NCBI GenBank assembly: GCA_001910725.1
Contig: MJGA01000019.1
Location: 1 to 64,000 of the forward strand
DNA length: 64,000 bases
Source of the DNA: Phanerodontia chrysosporium
Taxonomy: Eukaryota > Basidiomycota > Agaricomycetes > Polyporales > Phanerochaetaceae
Direction: 5' to 3'
Positions 45,344-55,634 of the stretch are shown here, one piece after another. Numbering within the stretch: position 1 is the first letter of the stretch; the number at the start of each line of letters is the position of its first letter. Position numbers and translations under genes: made by a program. The notes beneath the pieces were generated by a model. The model was not told the DNA's origin. It searched no databases and was given only the letters and a program-made list of their open reading frames with translations.

Positions 45344-46866
45344 AGGACCCCCGATAATCAGGGTAGACGCCTGAGGTGTGTCCGTACCCAAACGCGACTT
45401 TGGGACCGGCCACGCCTGGGGAATGTCCGTACCCAACCCGGCCGTCAGGCCGGGAGGCCTGAGCGCTGTCCGTACCCGGCCGATGAGAGGTGACGATGTC
45501 AAGGGACGGTCCGTATCGAGCGCTGCTCAGTCGAATGCATGAGTGGCAGCCGCCACATCCCGCAATTCTTGTATATACTGCTTCTAGTGCAACAAATTCG
45601 AGACGGGGCGCGACCGAGCTGTGTCTGCCAAGCATGCATACCCAAAACTGGCGTACGTGACAGGCCTCTCATAACTTAGCAGATGCAGCAGCAATCATCG
45701 TCCTCGACGTCCGCAGGAGCAGACGGCCCCGCGCCCGTATCCGTATCCGCCGCCGCCCGGGAAAGCAGCGCCCAAACGGAGCAACAGTCCGCGCCGCGCT
45801 TTCAGAAGCCCGCCGCAAAGAAGCGGCATGTCTCGCTCTTGTCGTACGGCATGAGTCGCTCGCCCTCGCCGTGCAGGAACTTGTAGCCCCTGCCCGCGAA
45901 GTACCCGCGCAGCGTGCAGTATCTAGTAAGTATCATGGTCACATGAGCTAGGTAGTGGGTTCATGTAGGTCCCTGCATAGGGCTCTCTACGTTGTATCGG
46001 GAGGTTTGCAATATTCTAGGTGGTTAACCGGTGTGTCAAGGTCTTCGCCAAGCAGAAAGTCCAATTAAGCAAGAGATGCGCTCGTTGGGATTCCTAACCA
46101 GGAACAGAAGGATCATCATGTGTTATGACCTGTTGTGCCATACAAGGGTGTCGATGAGCGGGCGTGAGGCCGACGCGCGACACGCGCGGGCGGGCGGGCG
46201 GGCGTGCACCTTTAGATCCCTGACATCTTGGACCCGGTGAACTCTTCGTCGCGGTCGCTGGCCACCCTGCACCTCCAGCGTCGGTAGATTCGTTCTACTG
46301 CGCCACTCTCACCAGGCTCATCGCGCCTGGCAGCAAGCCAATATGCTAGGTAATTTACGTTTGTTTTCTCTAATATTCCCCGCATGTACCTAGGTAGTAT
46401 ATAAACACATCTCCGAGGCGGCCGTCGACGTCGACCTCGCTGTTCACACTTGTGGATACCTGCGCGCCCGTGTCTTCTCAATACTCCTGCGACACGACAG
46501 AGGACCCAGGCCGTATTGCACAATCAAAGCCATCGACGCTGCCCATAAACGAGGCATCCAGTGGGCGACGGCGGTCAGGGTAGGTACTAGTGACCGGGGG
46601 TAAATTAGGGCACGGCAATGTGTTAAGATACTCCTCCGGTGACCCACATGCACATAGGAGTCGTTAGCTATGCATAGCACCGCAAAAGAGCGCGACCAGC
46701 GCCTAAGACGAGGCCTAAGGACTGTCCGTACCACAGTCCGGCCGTCAGGCCGGACCCTGAGGAAAATCCGTACTTTTTGCCCTCATCGAGCAAAAATTGT
46801 CCGTACCCAAACTCCGAATTTGGAAAAATCTGTCCTCAGGCCTCTACGCTGATTATCGGGGGTCCT
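45344..46866. mobile_element. Complete non-autonomous DNA transposon, 1523 bp, with 33-bp TIRs and 8-bp TSD
   Basis: The ends are inverted repeats: left AGGACCCCCGATAATCA (45344-45360) is matched exactly by the reverse complement at 46850-46866, and the match extends to 33 bp with two mismatches (a further GTAGA and GCCTGAGG block). The element is flanked by a perfect direct repeat GATACACG at 45336-45343 and 46867-46874. An 8-bp duplication fits hAT or Kyakuja/Dileera/Zisupton-type elements. Subterminal regions carry many GTCCGTACCC motifs and a shared palindrome CGGCCGTCAGGCCG. No transposase is encoded. One small ORF (45683-45886, Ser/Ala/Gln-rich) may be a captured fragment. The element sits about 215 bp downstream of the LHS1 stop. 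Confidence 0.88.
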
Positions 46867-46874
46867 GATACACG

Positions 46875-47866
46875 TCAGACCGGGCCCCGCGTGACCCGGC
46901 ATGTCGCGCGTGGCGCGTGGCGCGCGCGAGACGACCTCTCTGGGCGGACGTAAAGAAACGCAGTCTTTGGGATGGGCGGCAGCTTACATCCAGCTTGCGA
47001 GCGGGGTCCCGTCGACGCACACATGGGACAGGTCCTGACACACAACAGCAGCCCCGAAAAAACAGCGCTGGCCGCCGCTGCGCACTCTGTTGCCAACGAT
47101 GGTGTGGAGGCTCCAGCGAAGCCGGTGGCGCGCTCGGACGGACGTAAGCAAGACGAGAGGTAAGGACACACACACACGTCAGCTTTTAGTAAGTGGGGAC
47201 CGTTGCTACGATGAGTAGGGACGCCCATGCGGGCCGCGATGCAGGATCGATACAAGTTGCGCAGATACAGACAGATGCTAATTATAGGAGGAGATTGCGA
47301 GAGGGGAAGGTGGGGGGAATGCGATGGGCGGCGGCACAGAACGAGATTGGGCGATGTGGGAAGACGGAGATGGGGCGAGAGAAAAATATATGAGATGGGC
47401 GAGCGACGATTGGGGGGCGCAGATGCGGTAGCTACTATGAAGGTGGGAACAGAAGAGACAAGTGAGACACGGTATTGCGAGCGAGATGAGAACGAAGACG
47501 GAAGGGGAAAATGCGATCGGGAGCGGTAAGGGTCTTCATTAACTACAACAATGCGAGTCCGTTGGATCCATATGCGGGTGGGGGTGCGGTGTCGTGCCCA
47601 CCCTGTGGCGCCTGCTGACCCCGTCGGGTGACAGCGCGCGTGTGTCTGGTGCGCAGGGCCAAGGCCCGGCCGGGCGTGGCGTCTGTTGCAGCACGATGCT
47701 GTCGCCGCGCCAGCAAGACGGCGCGGACGTGGCTCGGCGTCCCGTGCGCGGGAGCACCTGGATGGTGTGTGTGTGGTTGTCCACGGTGTGGCATGGAGGC
47801 CTCGCCGGGCGAGGGCGTGTGTATACGTGGTTTTGGGGTGGAGGAAAAGGGCGTGTGCGCGCGGGC
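46875..47866. other. Intergenic, no supported gene
   Basis: Purine-rich sequence at 47270-47530 (G/A-rich plus strand) gives compositional ORFs only. It probably includes the 3' UTR of the minus-strand gene that follows. Confidence 0.45.
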
Positions 47867-48406
47867 CTACGCCTCCTCTTCGGAGATGGACGAGAGCGAG
47901 GACATGGACGACGTGCGTGACGACGCGCGCAGGTGGCGCGAGGCCGCGGGGCGGGTGTTGGGTGGCGACGCGGGTGCCCAGCGCGCGGCTGCCGGGGAGG
48001 TGGAGTAGATGATCTCGGGCTCTGCGTCCGCCTCGTCGTCCTCGTCAATTGTACGTAATGAGTCCGCGTCAGAGGACCTGCTCAGCGCAGGGCTGGCGGA
48101 ACCCTGTTTGCGCGTCAGCACTCGCGGTCCGGGATGCAGAGGGGGAAGGGCACACACCTCGGAGGCGTCCTGGATCCAGGCGTTGATCCTGCGCGAGAAC
48201 TCGCGCTTGCGGAGGAACTCTGCGCGTGCGCGCCGCTGCTCAGACGTCTCGACGAAGGGCTGCAGGCGGCCGCGGTGGTCGTACTGCACGGTGTTGGCGG
48301 CGGCGGCCCAGGGCGAGTAGGCCATGGGGAAGTCGTATGGCGAGGGCTGCTTGCGCGGGGCAGCGATGAAGAGGGGCGTTGCGGAGGAGGATGCGAATGC
48401 GTTCAT
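47867..48406 (-). CDS. Unknown Ser/Ala-rich protein, 161 aa
   Basis: Exons 48158-48406 and 47867-48103, separated by a 54-nt intron (GTGTGT donor, GTGCTGACG branch, CAAACAG acceptor) that is a multiple of three. The N terminus (PYDFPMAYSPWAAAANTVQY) leads into a conserved-looking charged helix (SEQRRARAEFLRKREFSRRI, then NAWIQDASE). The C-terminal half is disordered, acidic then Ser-rich, ending SSMSSLSSISEEEA. TATA at 48473-48479 (minus) lies about 70 bp upstream. I do not recognise the family. It is likely intracellular because there is no signal sequence. Confidence 0.7.
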   Translation of the reverse strand: MNAFASSSATPLFIAAPRKQPSPYDFPMAYSPWAAAANTVQYDHRGRLQPFVETSEQRRARAEFLRKREFSRRINAWIQDASEVCALPPLHPGPRVLTRKQGSASPALSRSSDADSLRTIDEDDEADAEPEIIYSTSPAAARWAPASPPNTRPAASRHLRASSRTSSMSSLSSISEEEA

Positions 48407-48472
48407 GGCTCTGGGCGGTGCGAGAGGGGGATACGAGGGGGTGAGGCGGGGCGGACGAGCGGGCGGGGGAGG

Positions 48473-48479
48473 TTATATA
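48473..48479 (-). promoter_or_regulatory. TATA box of the 161-aa gene
   Basis: TATATAA on the minus strand, 67-73 bp before the ATG at 48406. Confidence 0.6.
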
Positions 48480-50242
48480 GGGATGGCTCGCGGCGGGCGG
48501 CTGAGTCAGGTCTGGGCCCTGGGGCAACGACGTTGCAGTTTCGCGGACAGACCCAATCGCCTCGGCAAAAGCGGCTACGCGTCCCAATCCGGCAGCGCGT
48601 TAGGGTCACCCGACAACGGGCGCCTCCCTGCTGCGGCACAGCCACCGGGGCACAACGCGACGGCCGCGGCACACACAGCGACGTAAACATGACGGCGAGC
48701 AATGGCGAGCTCAGCCGCGTAAGCCTCCTTGCATGCCCGCCCCGCGCAGCGCTGACTCTCCCCTCGCCGACGCTGACTCAGCGGGGCCCATGACTCAGCT
48801 CGCAGAGCGGCGGTAGCAGCTGCAAGGCCCTGCGCTCCCCGGCCCTCGCTCGGCGCCGCGTTTCACCAAACGCACAGATGTGGCGAGGGCCGTGCCCAAA
48901 CGCAGCAGCCGCCATCGCGGCCCCCGCGCGGAGCCAGCGTTATCGCCTCTATCGACCCCTTCCACGGCCCTTCGCAGCACCAGGCGGCCTATCGCGACGT
49001 TCCTGAGCAGCGACAGAACACGTCCAAGGAAGAACAGGAGTCACGGACGCGAAGCGGGGCGGTGCGGCCTGCTTGCGACTCCTTCGCCGCGGAACCAATT
49101 TCCCCGAGGCCCGCTTGGTCAAGGCTTGGAGCCTGCAGATGTATACATCAGAGACCGCGAGACGGATGACGGTGAGCCTTACCTCCCATGCCGAGTCTAT
49201 CAGATGTATCAACTCCACGAGTTCTGCGCCTCGTGTGCCTCCCCATCGGATGCTGGAGCGGTCTCTTGGGATGCGCGAGCGGAAACGATAGCAAAGCGCC
49301 CAACGCAGCTAGAAGCCACGTGGCATACACTTTACACTTGCTCCATTCCGCACCGGTCTAGACCGTTTTGCCACTGTTATTGTGGCGAATCGTACTCACA
49401 AAGGGGGTTACTTCAGGAAGAAAAACCAAGCACTCGTTTATTCCTACAAGAACTCGCCTCTTTAGGTCGCCTGTGTCTAGACCCCGGTACTGCCGCGATT
49501 TGTGGAGCCTCTGGTATCATCGAGGGTGCCGCTGCGGACGTCCAGACTTTGTTTAGAACAATACAGAGGCGGTGTACACTCGACAGGGGATTTCATCATC
49601 GGGGTAGCGACGCGTCGGGCCAAACGCGCACCAGCGATGTGCGGCACCGAGCGAAGACGCCTGGCGTTTCGGTCGCCGGAGTTTGGCATCCTCTCTCGAC
49701 AGGTTGCAGCGTCCGGAGCGTCGGTCCTGACATCTCGCTCAGTATCTCGATGTTTTGGCACAGACACCGGATCGCTGGCAGGGAAAAGGGGCTGCATGCT
49801 CAGCCTACGTCGACGAGATATCTGGCCAAGAAGCCCAAGCTAAGCCGGGCACTACTCACTCACCATTCTTGGCCAAAACTTACTGTTTCTGTCCGGACAT
49901 TCCTTCCCAGGACTCCGAGCGCGATGACGGGGTCTCAACGGAACGAATCGCCACCAGGAAGATTCCATGATGCCCCCCGTGTCCATCGCAGACAAGCGCA
50001 GCGCGACGCAAGCTCCGGACGACACAGCACCTTACTGATTTACGCGCAGGCGAGTAAAGCTGCCGACCGCTCCATGCACCGACAGACACACGCCACGGAC
50101 CTGCGGAGAAATATATCACAATGCAAACGGAACATGTGTTGTACACCCAGGTCTGTATCGACACCCAAGCTCCGAGTCGTGCTCACGGCATCCCGCACAC
50201 CCAAACGCGGACCGGGCCTGGCTTCGGCGCCACACGCGCACC
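48480..50242. other. Intergenic; long compositional ORF only
   Basis: A 571-codon plus-strand frame (48880-50595) is open but Arg/Ser/Pro/His-rich, overlaps the 3' exon of the minus-strand gene at 50243-51267 antisense, and shows no motif or splice logic. I do not treat it as a gene. Confidence 0.5.
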
Positions 50243-51267
50243 CTACGACGTGGCGTCCGCACCCGGCAGAGCGTTTCCCGCACCCCCACACCCGGGCTCC
50301 GGGCCCGTCGGACGAGGACGCTCGTCCGCGCGGCCGCCTGCAGGCACCCCCACGCGCTCGCGCACTGGCCCGGGCACGAACTCCGGCGCGTCGGCGCGCA
50401 GCCGTATGTGCGCCTCGGGGGCTTCTGTCGCAGACGCGGCAGACGCGGCAGACGCGATCGAGCTCGCGGACGACGACGGCGCGAGCTCGAGGGCGGTGCA
50501 CACCGGGTTGCCGGTGCGCGCGAGCGACGGCGGCGGCGGCAGCCCGGCCAGGTACCGTGCAGCGTACGCGCTGCGATCCCGGCTGCCGTCGCTAGCCGAG
50601 GGCTGATCAGCATCCGCGCGTGCAAGCGAGGACGCGACAGGCGAGGCGCGTCCGGCACCGCCCGCGTCGTGACGCGATTGCTCGAGCAGGTGCAAGGGGT
50701 AGCTCGGCCGAGCGGTCTCGTAGACGATCGCGCGGCGCGGCGCGGGCCTGGGCACGCAGAACCTCAGCGGGGAGAGCGCGGGCAGGCGTGTCTCGGAGGA
50801 CCAGGAGACGGACGACGGGAGGGGCTTTCTGCCGCTCGACGCGCCGGCTTTGAGGATCGAGCGCGGCGTGTTGGCGGGGGTGCGTGTGGGAGTAACATTC
50901 TGCAGCTGGCTGAAGGCGTGTCGGTACGCTACGAAGGATGAGTACGCATGTTTGGGTCGTTCGAGGTCTGCGACGTACCCGGTGTTATAATGTTGCTGTG
51001 TGCTAATAGATACTCCTTCAGTGCGGCGTTCACGTTCGCCGCTATCCCCCCGGCTTCCTGCAGGGCTTGTTGTTTTCGAGCAGTGACCTTTGCGACAATC
51101 TGCTCTAAAGAAGGTCCAGCGCTCCTGACAGGCATCGAGAGAGGCTTTTCCGGAGTGTGTCGCTCTAGCGCAGATCCTTGGTCCTGCCTCCAGGAGAGAT
51201 CTTCGGGCTGCCCAGAAGGCGCGAGCTGGGTCGTTGAAGAGAATGCAGACGTCGCTAGTGTAGTCAT
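50243..51267 (-). CDS. Unknown low-complexity protein, 324 aa, two exons
   Basis: Exons 50979-51267 and 50243-50928, joined in phase 1 over a 50-nt intron (GTACGT donor, TTCGTAG acceptor). The N-terminal exon has a helical segment (SLEQIVAKVTARKQQALQEA, then NVNAALKEYLLAHSN). The second exon begins AYRHAFSQLQNVTPTRTPAN and continues with PRSILKAG and a Pro/Ser/Ala-rich tail without known domain. The consistent phase, and the fact that the exon-2 frame runs 229 codons to the stop, favour a real gene. It is possibly a nuclear or regulatory protein; the function is unknown. Confidence 0.65.
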
Positions 51268-51949
51268 TGAGAAGGTAGCCGAGAGTATCTCAAGTGTAGA
51301 CCAGATGAGACTGCAAAAAGAGGTGTCCTGAAGGCAGGTGTCGCAGGGAGAACGGTAGCCACGCACAGCGTAGAGTTGAAGAGAGATGTTGAACGTCGCC
51401 TAGAGTCGACGAGGTCTCTTTTGAAGGTACCGGAGGTTGCCGCGGCCTTCTCGGTTGTCGATCACAGAAGAGTCGTCTGCCTTTCTGGCTTTGCCACAAA
51501 TATGGCGTCCTCGTGCATGTTTGAGCGTGGCCGCAAGTGACTATATGCAGTCTTCAATGCTGTGGTGTGGGCTGTGCCATAATCGAGGCATTACCGACTC
51601 TCTTCAATGGCTTCAATGCCCTCAAAGCGATCATCCTGCAGGCCGTTGTGAACTTCACAGGTGTGAAGGGTGGGACCGTCGTTGGCGCCCCACACTTGCC
51701 ATGGTGTCGTTATACTAGTTAAGGCAGCTGCATATTGTCGAGAAACGTGAATGCGCACCATGACAATACGATCACAGCCTTTGTCGTGAAGACATCAGCT
51801 GTACAGCAACAACCCAAGTTGAGGTAGCTATTTGGGTAAATCCCTCCTCTCATTTCTCTCTTCCCTTTCGCTCCGTCGTTTGCCCTGGTCAACCCTGGAC
51901 GACAGCCGGGGCGAGGTGCCGCGCCGCCTTCGGCAGCACAGCCCTTGCC
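51268..51949. other. Intergenic, no supported gene
   Basis: 5' flank of the 324-aa gene. A plus-strand frame at 51537-51722 looks partly protein-like (ALPTLFNGFNALKAI) but has no clear start, partner exon or family. Confidence 0.35.
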
Positions 51950-53030
51950 ATGACTTGATTACCCAAGTTGACGCGCTCAAAAGCATGTATCTTCCGCACT
52001 GGGCACCAGGGACCGGCATCATGGCAGCCACTCCCAGCACATATTGCGCAGCCTGTGGTGGTAAAGAGGCGGTTTATAGCGTTCCATAGGGTATCAAATC
52101 GGGCTGTTAGCCTCAGGGCCGGCTGCGGGCAGGGATTGGTGGTGAACGTTCTTGAGAAAGGAATATTGGGCGCTTTGACGCGCGACGCGTCTCTTTCCAA
52201 ACCACCGTCCGGGTCTAAGATCCTCGGATGCAACCGACGGCATCTTGGCCTCCTGACATCTCTTGCCACAGTATGGGTAGCAGCACTAGCCTGTGAAGCT
52301 GACCCGGACTACCGAGGTGGCAGTGAGGCTGAATCCGGACCTAATCTCTACCGCAGCGTGCGAGACTTTCTCGCCATCCTCGTAAGTCATCGTCAGTGTA
52401 TTAGCGGCGCTCTCTGATTCACTATAACACGTCCTAGGATATCTGTCTTCCTTGTCCTCAACCGCCATGTGCACCGTATAGCACCCTATCGTGTCCCTTT
52501 CGCTGCTGTCCACGCGTCTCCTCGCTGCGGTCATGGCGCGATCCTCTGAAGCCGACTCCCTTCTACGCCCTGTACTTTCTGTCGGCATTAGAGCGCCTGT
52601 GCTCTACGATTCGCTTGGAGCGTGGACATCGGGATCCGACAGCACGTGCGGAATCGGCCTACGGCACAGGTGAACGCGTTAGCCAAGATCAGCTCTGGAA
52701 TCTACGAGATACCATTCAATAGCGCGTGCAGGCTGCCCCATTGAAATATTTGGTGCTGAGTAGCGCTAGTGGTGTCATGCAAATGGCCGTGGATGACCAT
52801 CCTCTCTCCAAGTATAACCTTCGGTCCAATAAAGTCGGTGCAACAGCCTCTTTATCGACCGGTACCTCCGAAATGGCACGCACACCCTCACGCTTACGCT
52901 TGTCGGTTTTGACCAGATGTCGCGAAGAACGCGATCTCTGGCGACGGAGCGGGTTCGATAACGCCGGTGCTACACTTCACAGACATTGTGTATGCTCTTC
53001 AACTATGTTGGGTCCTAGAAAATTAGATAA
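51950..53030 (+). repeat. Tandem duplication, unit 1
   Basis: Diverged direct copy of 53475-54640, offset about 1520 bp. Matching blocks include GGCTGCGGGCAGGG, TTGGGCGCT...GCGTGACG/GCGCGACG, a CCAAACCACC run, TTGGCCTC, and GCGTGCGAGACT. It carries the dead gene copy described at 52470-53030. Confidence 0.7.
52470..53030 (+). pseudogene. Dead copy of the single-pass membrane protein gene
   Basis: Homologous to the 5' part of the gene at 54039: the segments GAWTSGSDSTCGIG, SGVMQMAVDDHP, NGTHTLTLTLVGFDQM are in order but in different frames. The ATG at the position of the intact gene's start is followed by TAG after four codons. The part encoding the transmembrane segment and cytoplasmic tail is not found before the next unit begins. 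Confidence 0.7.
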
Positions 53031-53474
53031 AAATAACGCAGATATTTTACTGTTAATAGAAGCCCCACTCAGCGAAGGCCGCCTGGTAGCTCTTGTGCAT
53101 CTGCGCGGGTCCTGTTTGCGATTTGTCATGCTGTCTTTCTCACCGCAAACCGCGCTGAACGCCACATCAAACAGTACATGTCGTGGCGGATATAAAAATT
53201 GCCATGTACACTCACCTCCATGCTCTTGTTCAACAAATACAGGAGTTGATCCTCAAGTCTCTTTTGCCGCGAACAGCCGTAGATGTCCTCTTATTGAGCA
53301 ACGCTCCGGCGGGCCGCCATGGATGGGATGTAAGTGTGAATGTGAAGACCAACGTTCGTGCCGATGCCACATTCACTTCGTCTTTTCACACAGTTCAAGG
53401 TTTCATGTTGGGTGTAACTACGTGCCAGCAAAACAACAGGGCCTCGATCGCAAAGGCAGTGGTCACACAACACC

Positions 53475-54640
53475 GACGCCAGTCACTTGCTCGAGACACA
53501 TGCGTCTTCCGCAGTGGAGCGTCGTCAAATTCCCGGACGGCGACCATTCCCCGCACGCAACCCAAAGCTGGAGACGATGCTGACGAGCAAGCAAGAGTGT
53601 GCCGTTCCCTAGGGTGTCAAGTCGGCTGGAAGTTACGAGGCTGCGGGCAGGGGTCGGTGTGAATGCAGGCGAGATAGAGTTGGGCGCTAAAGCGCGTGAC
53701 GCCTCCCTTCCCAAACCACCATCCCCGCCTGAAACATTCTTCGCTCAGCCCCGTCTTGGCCTCTTGACCGCTGTTACCACAGGTTGTGCAGAGATAGAGG
53801 CCTCACTAGGCTAGGGCTGCCGTGCATGTCAAGATGAAACTGGACTAGCGGGATGAGCGCGACGATAGAGTGAGGTGAGGTCATTGATGCTCACGACCCT
53901 ATCTCTATCGCGGCGTGCGAGACTGTTTCCATTGGTGCACTCCTCACTCCTCCCGGCGTGGGATCCCACGCGTCCACGGCGCTCGCCGTCCCGCTATAAC
54001 CTGTCCCAGGCACCCTGTCGCCCTTGGCCGCTGCCGCCATGTTCCCCGTCCAGCTCTCTGCCGTCCTACTCTCGCTGCTGTCCGCGCACCTCCTCACCTC
54101 GGTCGCGGCACAGTCTTCGGAGCCCATCTCCATCGACTTCTACACGGATGTCCTCTACAACCCGCCCGATGCGTGGACGTCGGGGATCAACAGCAATTGC
54201 GGCATGGATCACTGGACGGCGGAGGTGAACGCGTCCGCCAGGATCAACTTTGTCGGTGCGTCTGTAGCCCCTCTCCAGTCTGAAGCCCTTCATGGAAACA
54301 ACGCGTTCAGGCAACCGCATCCAGGTGTCTGGCGTGCAGAACAATGCGAGCGGCATCATGCAGATGGTCATGGATGATCAACCCCCGCAGGAGCTGAACC
54401 TCTGGTCAAAGGACGTCGAATGCAACCTCTTCGTCGACTGGTACCTCGGCAACGGCACACATACTTTGACCCTGACCCTCCTTGGCCTCGACCCCATCGT
54501 CGCGGGGACCCCGCTCCCCGGCAACGAAGCCGGCGCGACCGCGCCTGTAATGCACCTCACGGATATTGTGTATGTCATCTATCGGCCGCTCATCTGATGA
54601 GACCTTTTGACACTGGTTGTTTCACAGATATTGGGTCCCA
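53475..54640 (+). repeat. Tandem duplication, unit 2
   Basis: Direct copy of 51950-53030. It contains the promoter and the first part of the intact membrane protein gene. The stretch 53031-53474 between the units shows no gene. Confidence 0.7.
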
Positions 54641-55108
54641 GATGCGGCCAACGAGACGACGTCCTCAACCTCCATGGCCGGAGACCTCTCGTCGAGCCAC
54701 AAGAACGTCGCCGCAATCGTAGCAGGCACTGTGTGCGGCGTGCTCGGTCTCGCGGGGGTCGTGCTCGGCGCGGTCTTGCTGTGGAAGAAGCGCGCTGTCC
54801 GCAGGGGTAAGACTCCTTTCCGCCCCCATCAGATGTCCTATTTTCGCTGACACACGCAAGCAGATCGCCACAAGTTCAATCCGAACACGGTGTACATCAC
54901 TGAGCTATCACCGCGCACGGCGACGACGCCCCCGGACTCGGCGACCAAGTTCGGCACGTACGCACGTTTCGACGACGACCTCGAGACCAAGTCTGTCGAC
55001 GCCAAGAGTGGTGGGCTCACTGTCCCCGACCTGGAATACAACCCATCCCGCACGGGCCTGCGCTCGCGCTCGCGGTCCCCCATGCCCGATCGCAAACCCG
55101 CGCCATGA
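54039..55108 (+). CDS. Secreted-domain single-pass membrane protein, 299 aa
   Basis: Exons 54039-54255, 54311-54569, 54628-54806, 54864-55108, all in phase. A signal peptide (MFPVQLSAVLLSLLSAH...) is followed by a beta-rich extracellular domain with two Cys (NSNCGMDHW, DVECNLFVDWYLGNGTHTLT) and several N-glycosylation sequons. A Ser/Thr-rich stalk (NETTSSTS), one transmembrane helix (VAAIVAGTVCGVLGLAGVVL) with a basic stop-transfer KKR, and a cytoplasmic tail ending in Ser/Arg repeats complete it. This architecture is common in agaricomycete surface proteins, sometimes called Axl2/SKG6-like TM segments; the ligand is unknown. Its 5' half was tandemly duplicated, and the upstream copy is dead. 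Confidence 0.82.
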
Positions 55109-55634
55109 GGCATGTGGTTCTCGGTTTCGCAAGCGTGCTTGACATAGCAGCGTCTTAGTCCCACGTCTCGCCCTTGTCTTCGGCCTGCTCTAGCCGCGCT
55201 GTCAGCTAGCGTGCAGGCGGAAGTCCAGTTTACGTTTGGCATACAATCACGATCACCCTCGTTCACGGCCCGTCCTCACCTTCCCTTCGCTGTCCGCCTG
55301 CTTTTTATTCTTGCTCAATCTGTATCAACAACATCTTGCGGATTCTGTTGTGTTCTATCTATCTTGTTCTTTTCTGGTTCAGTGTGTTTTCACAGTCTTT
55401 GTTGTACTTATGTACTATATCTTTGTGTACAAGCCCCTCTAGCGCGCCCGCATCGTCGTGGTGACGTCTCACGCTATATATAACTCCTCGTGCCTTCCAT
55501 CCGCGCTCCCGCGGTATGTACGAAGATCTCATGCGGCGCAAACACGGAGCAGGTGTGTCTATCATCCTCTCGGGGCAATCCCGGACTTAGCGGAAGAGAC
55601 AGAAGGGGCTATCAAGCGCGGCTTTGCGGGGCGG
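55109..55634. other. 3' flanks, T-rich
   Basis: Convergent spacer; 55300-55440 is T-rich and looks like 3' UTR. A TATATATAA-like element at about 55474 on the plus strand has no gene behind it that I can support. Confidence 0.45.

Noticed and set aside
46212..46330. Minus-strand segment with a GTGGCGCAGT box-A-like motif inside the transposon
   Set aside because: No box B at tRNA spacing and no cloverleaf folding by eye; chance resemblance is more likely.
48880..50595. 571-codon plus-strand open frame
   Set aside because: Composition is Arg/Ser/Pro/His-rich without any domain, and it overlaps antisense a phase-consistent two-exon minus-strand gene. Long stop-free frames arise easily in this GC-rich DNA.
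51537..51722. Short plus-strand frame with some protein-like character
   Set aside because: No convincing start context, adjoining exon or family; left as part of the intergenic description.
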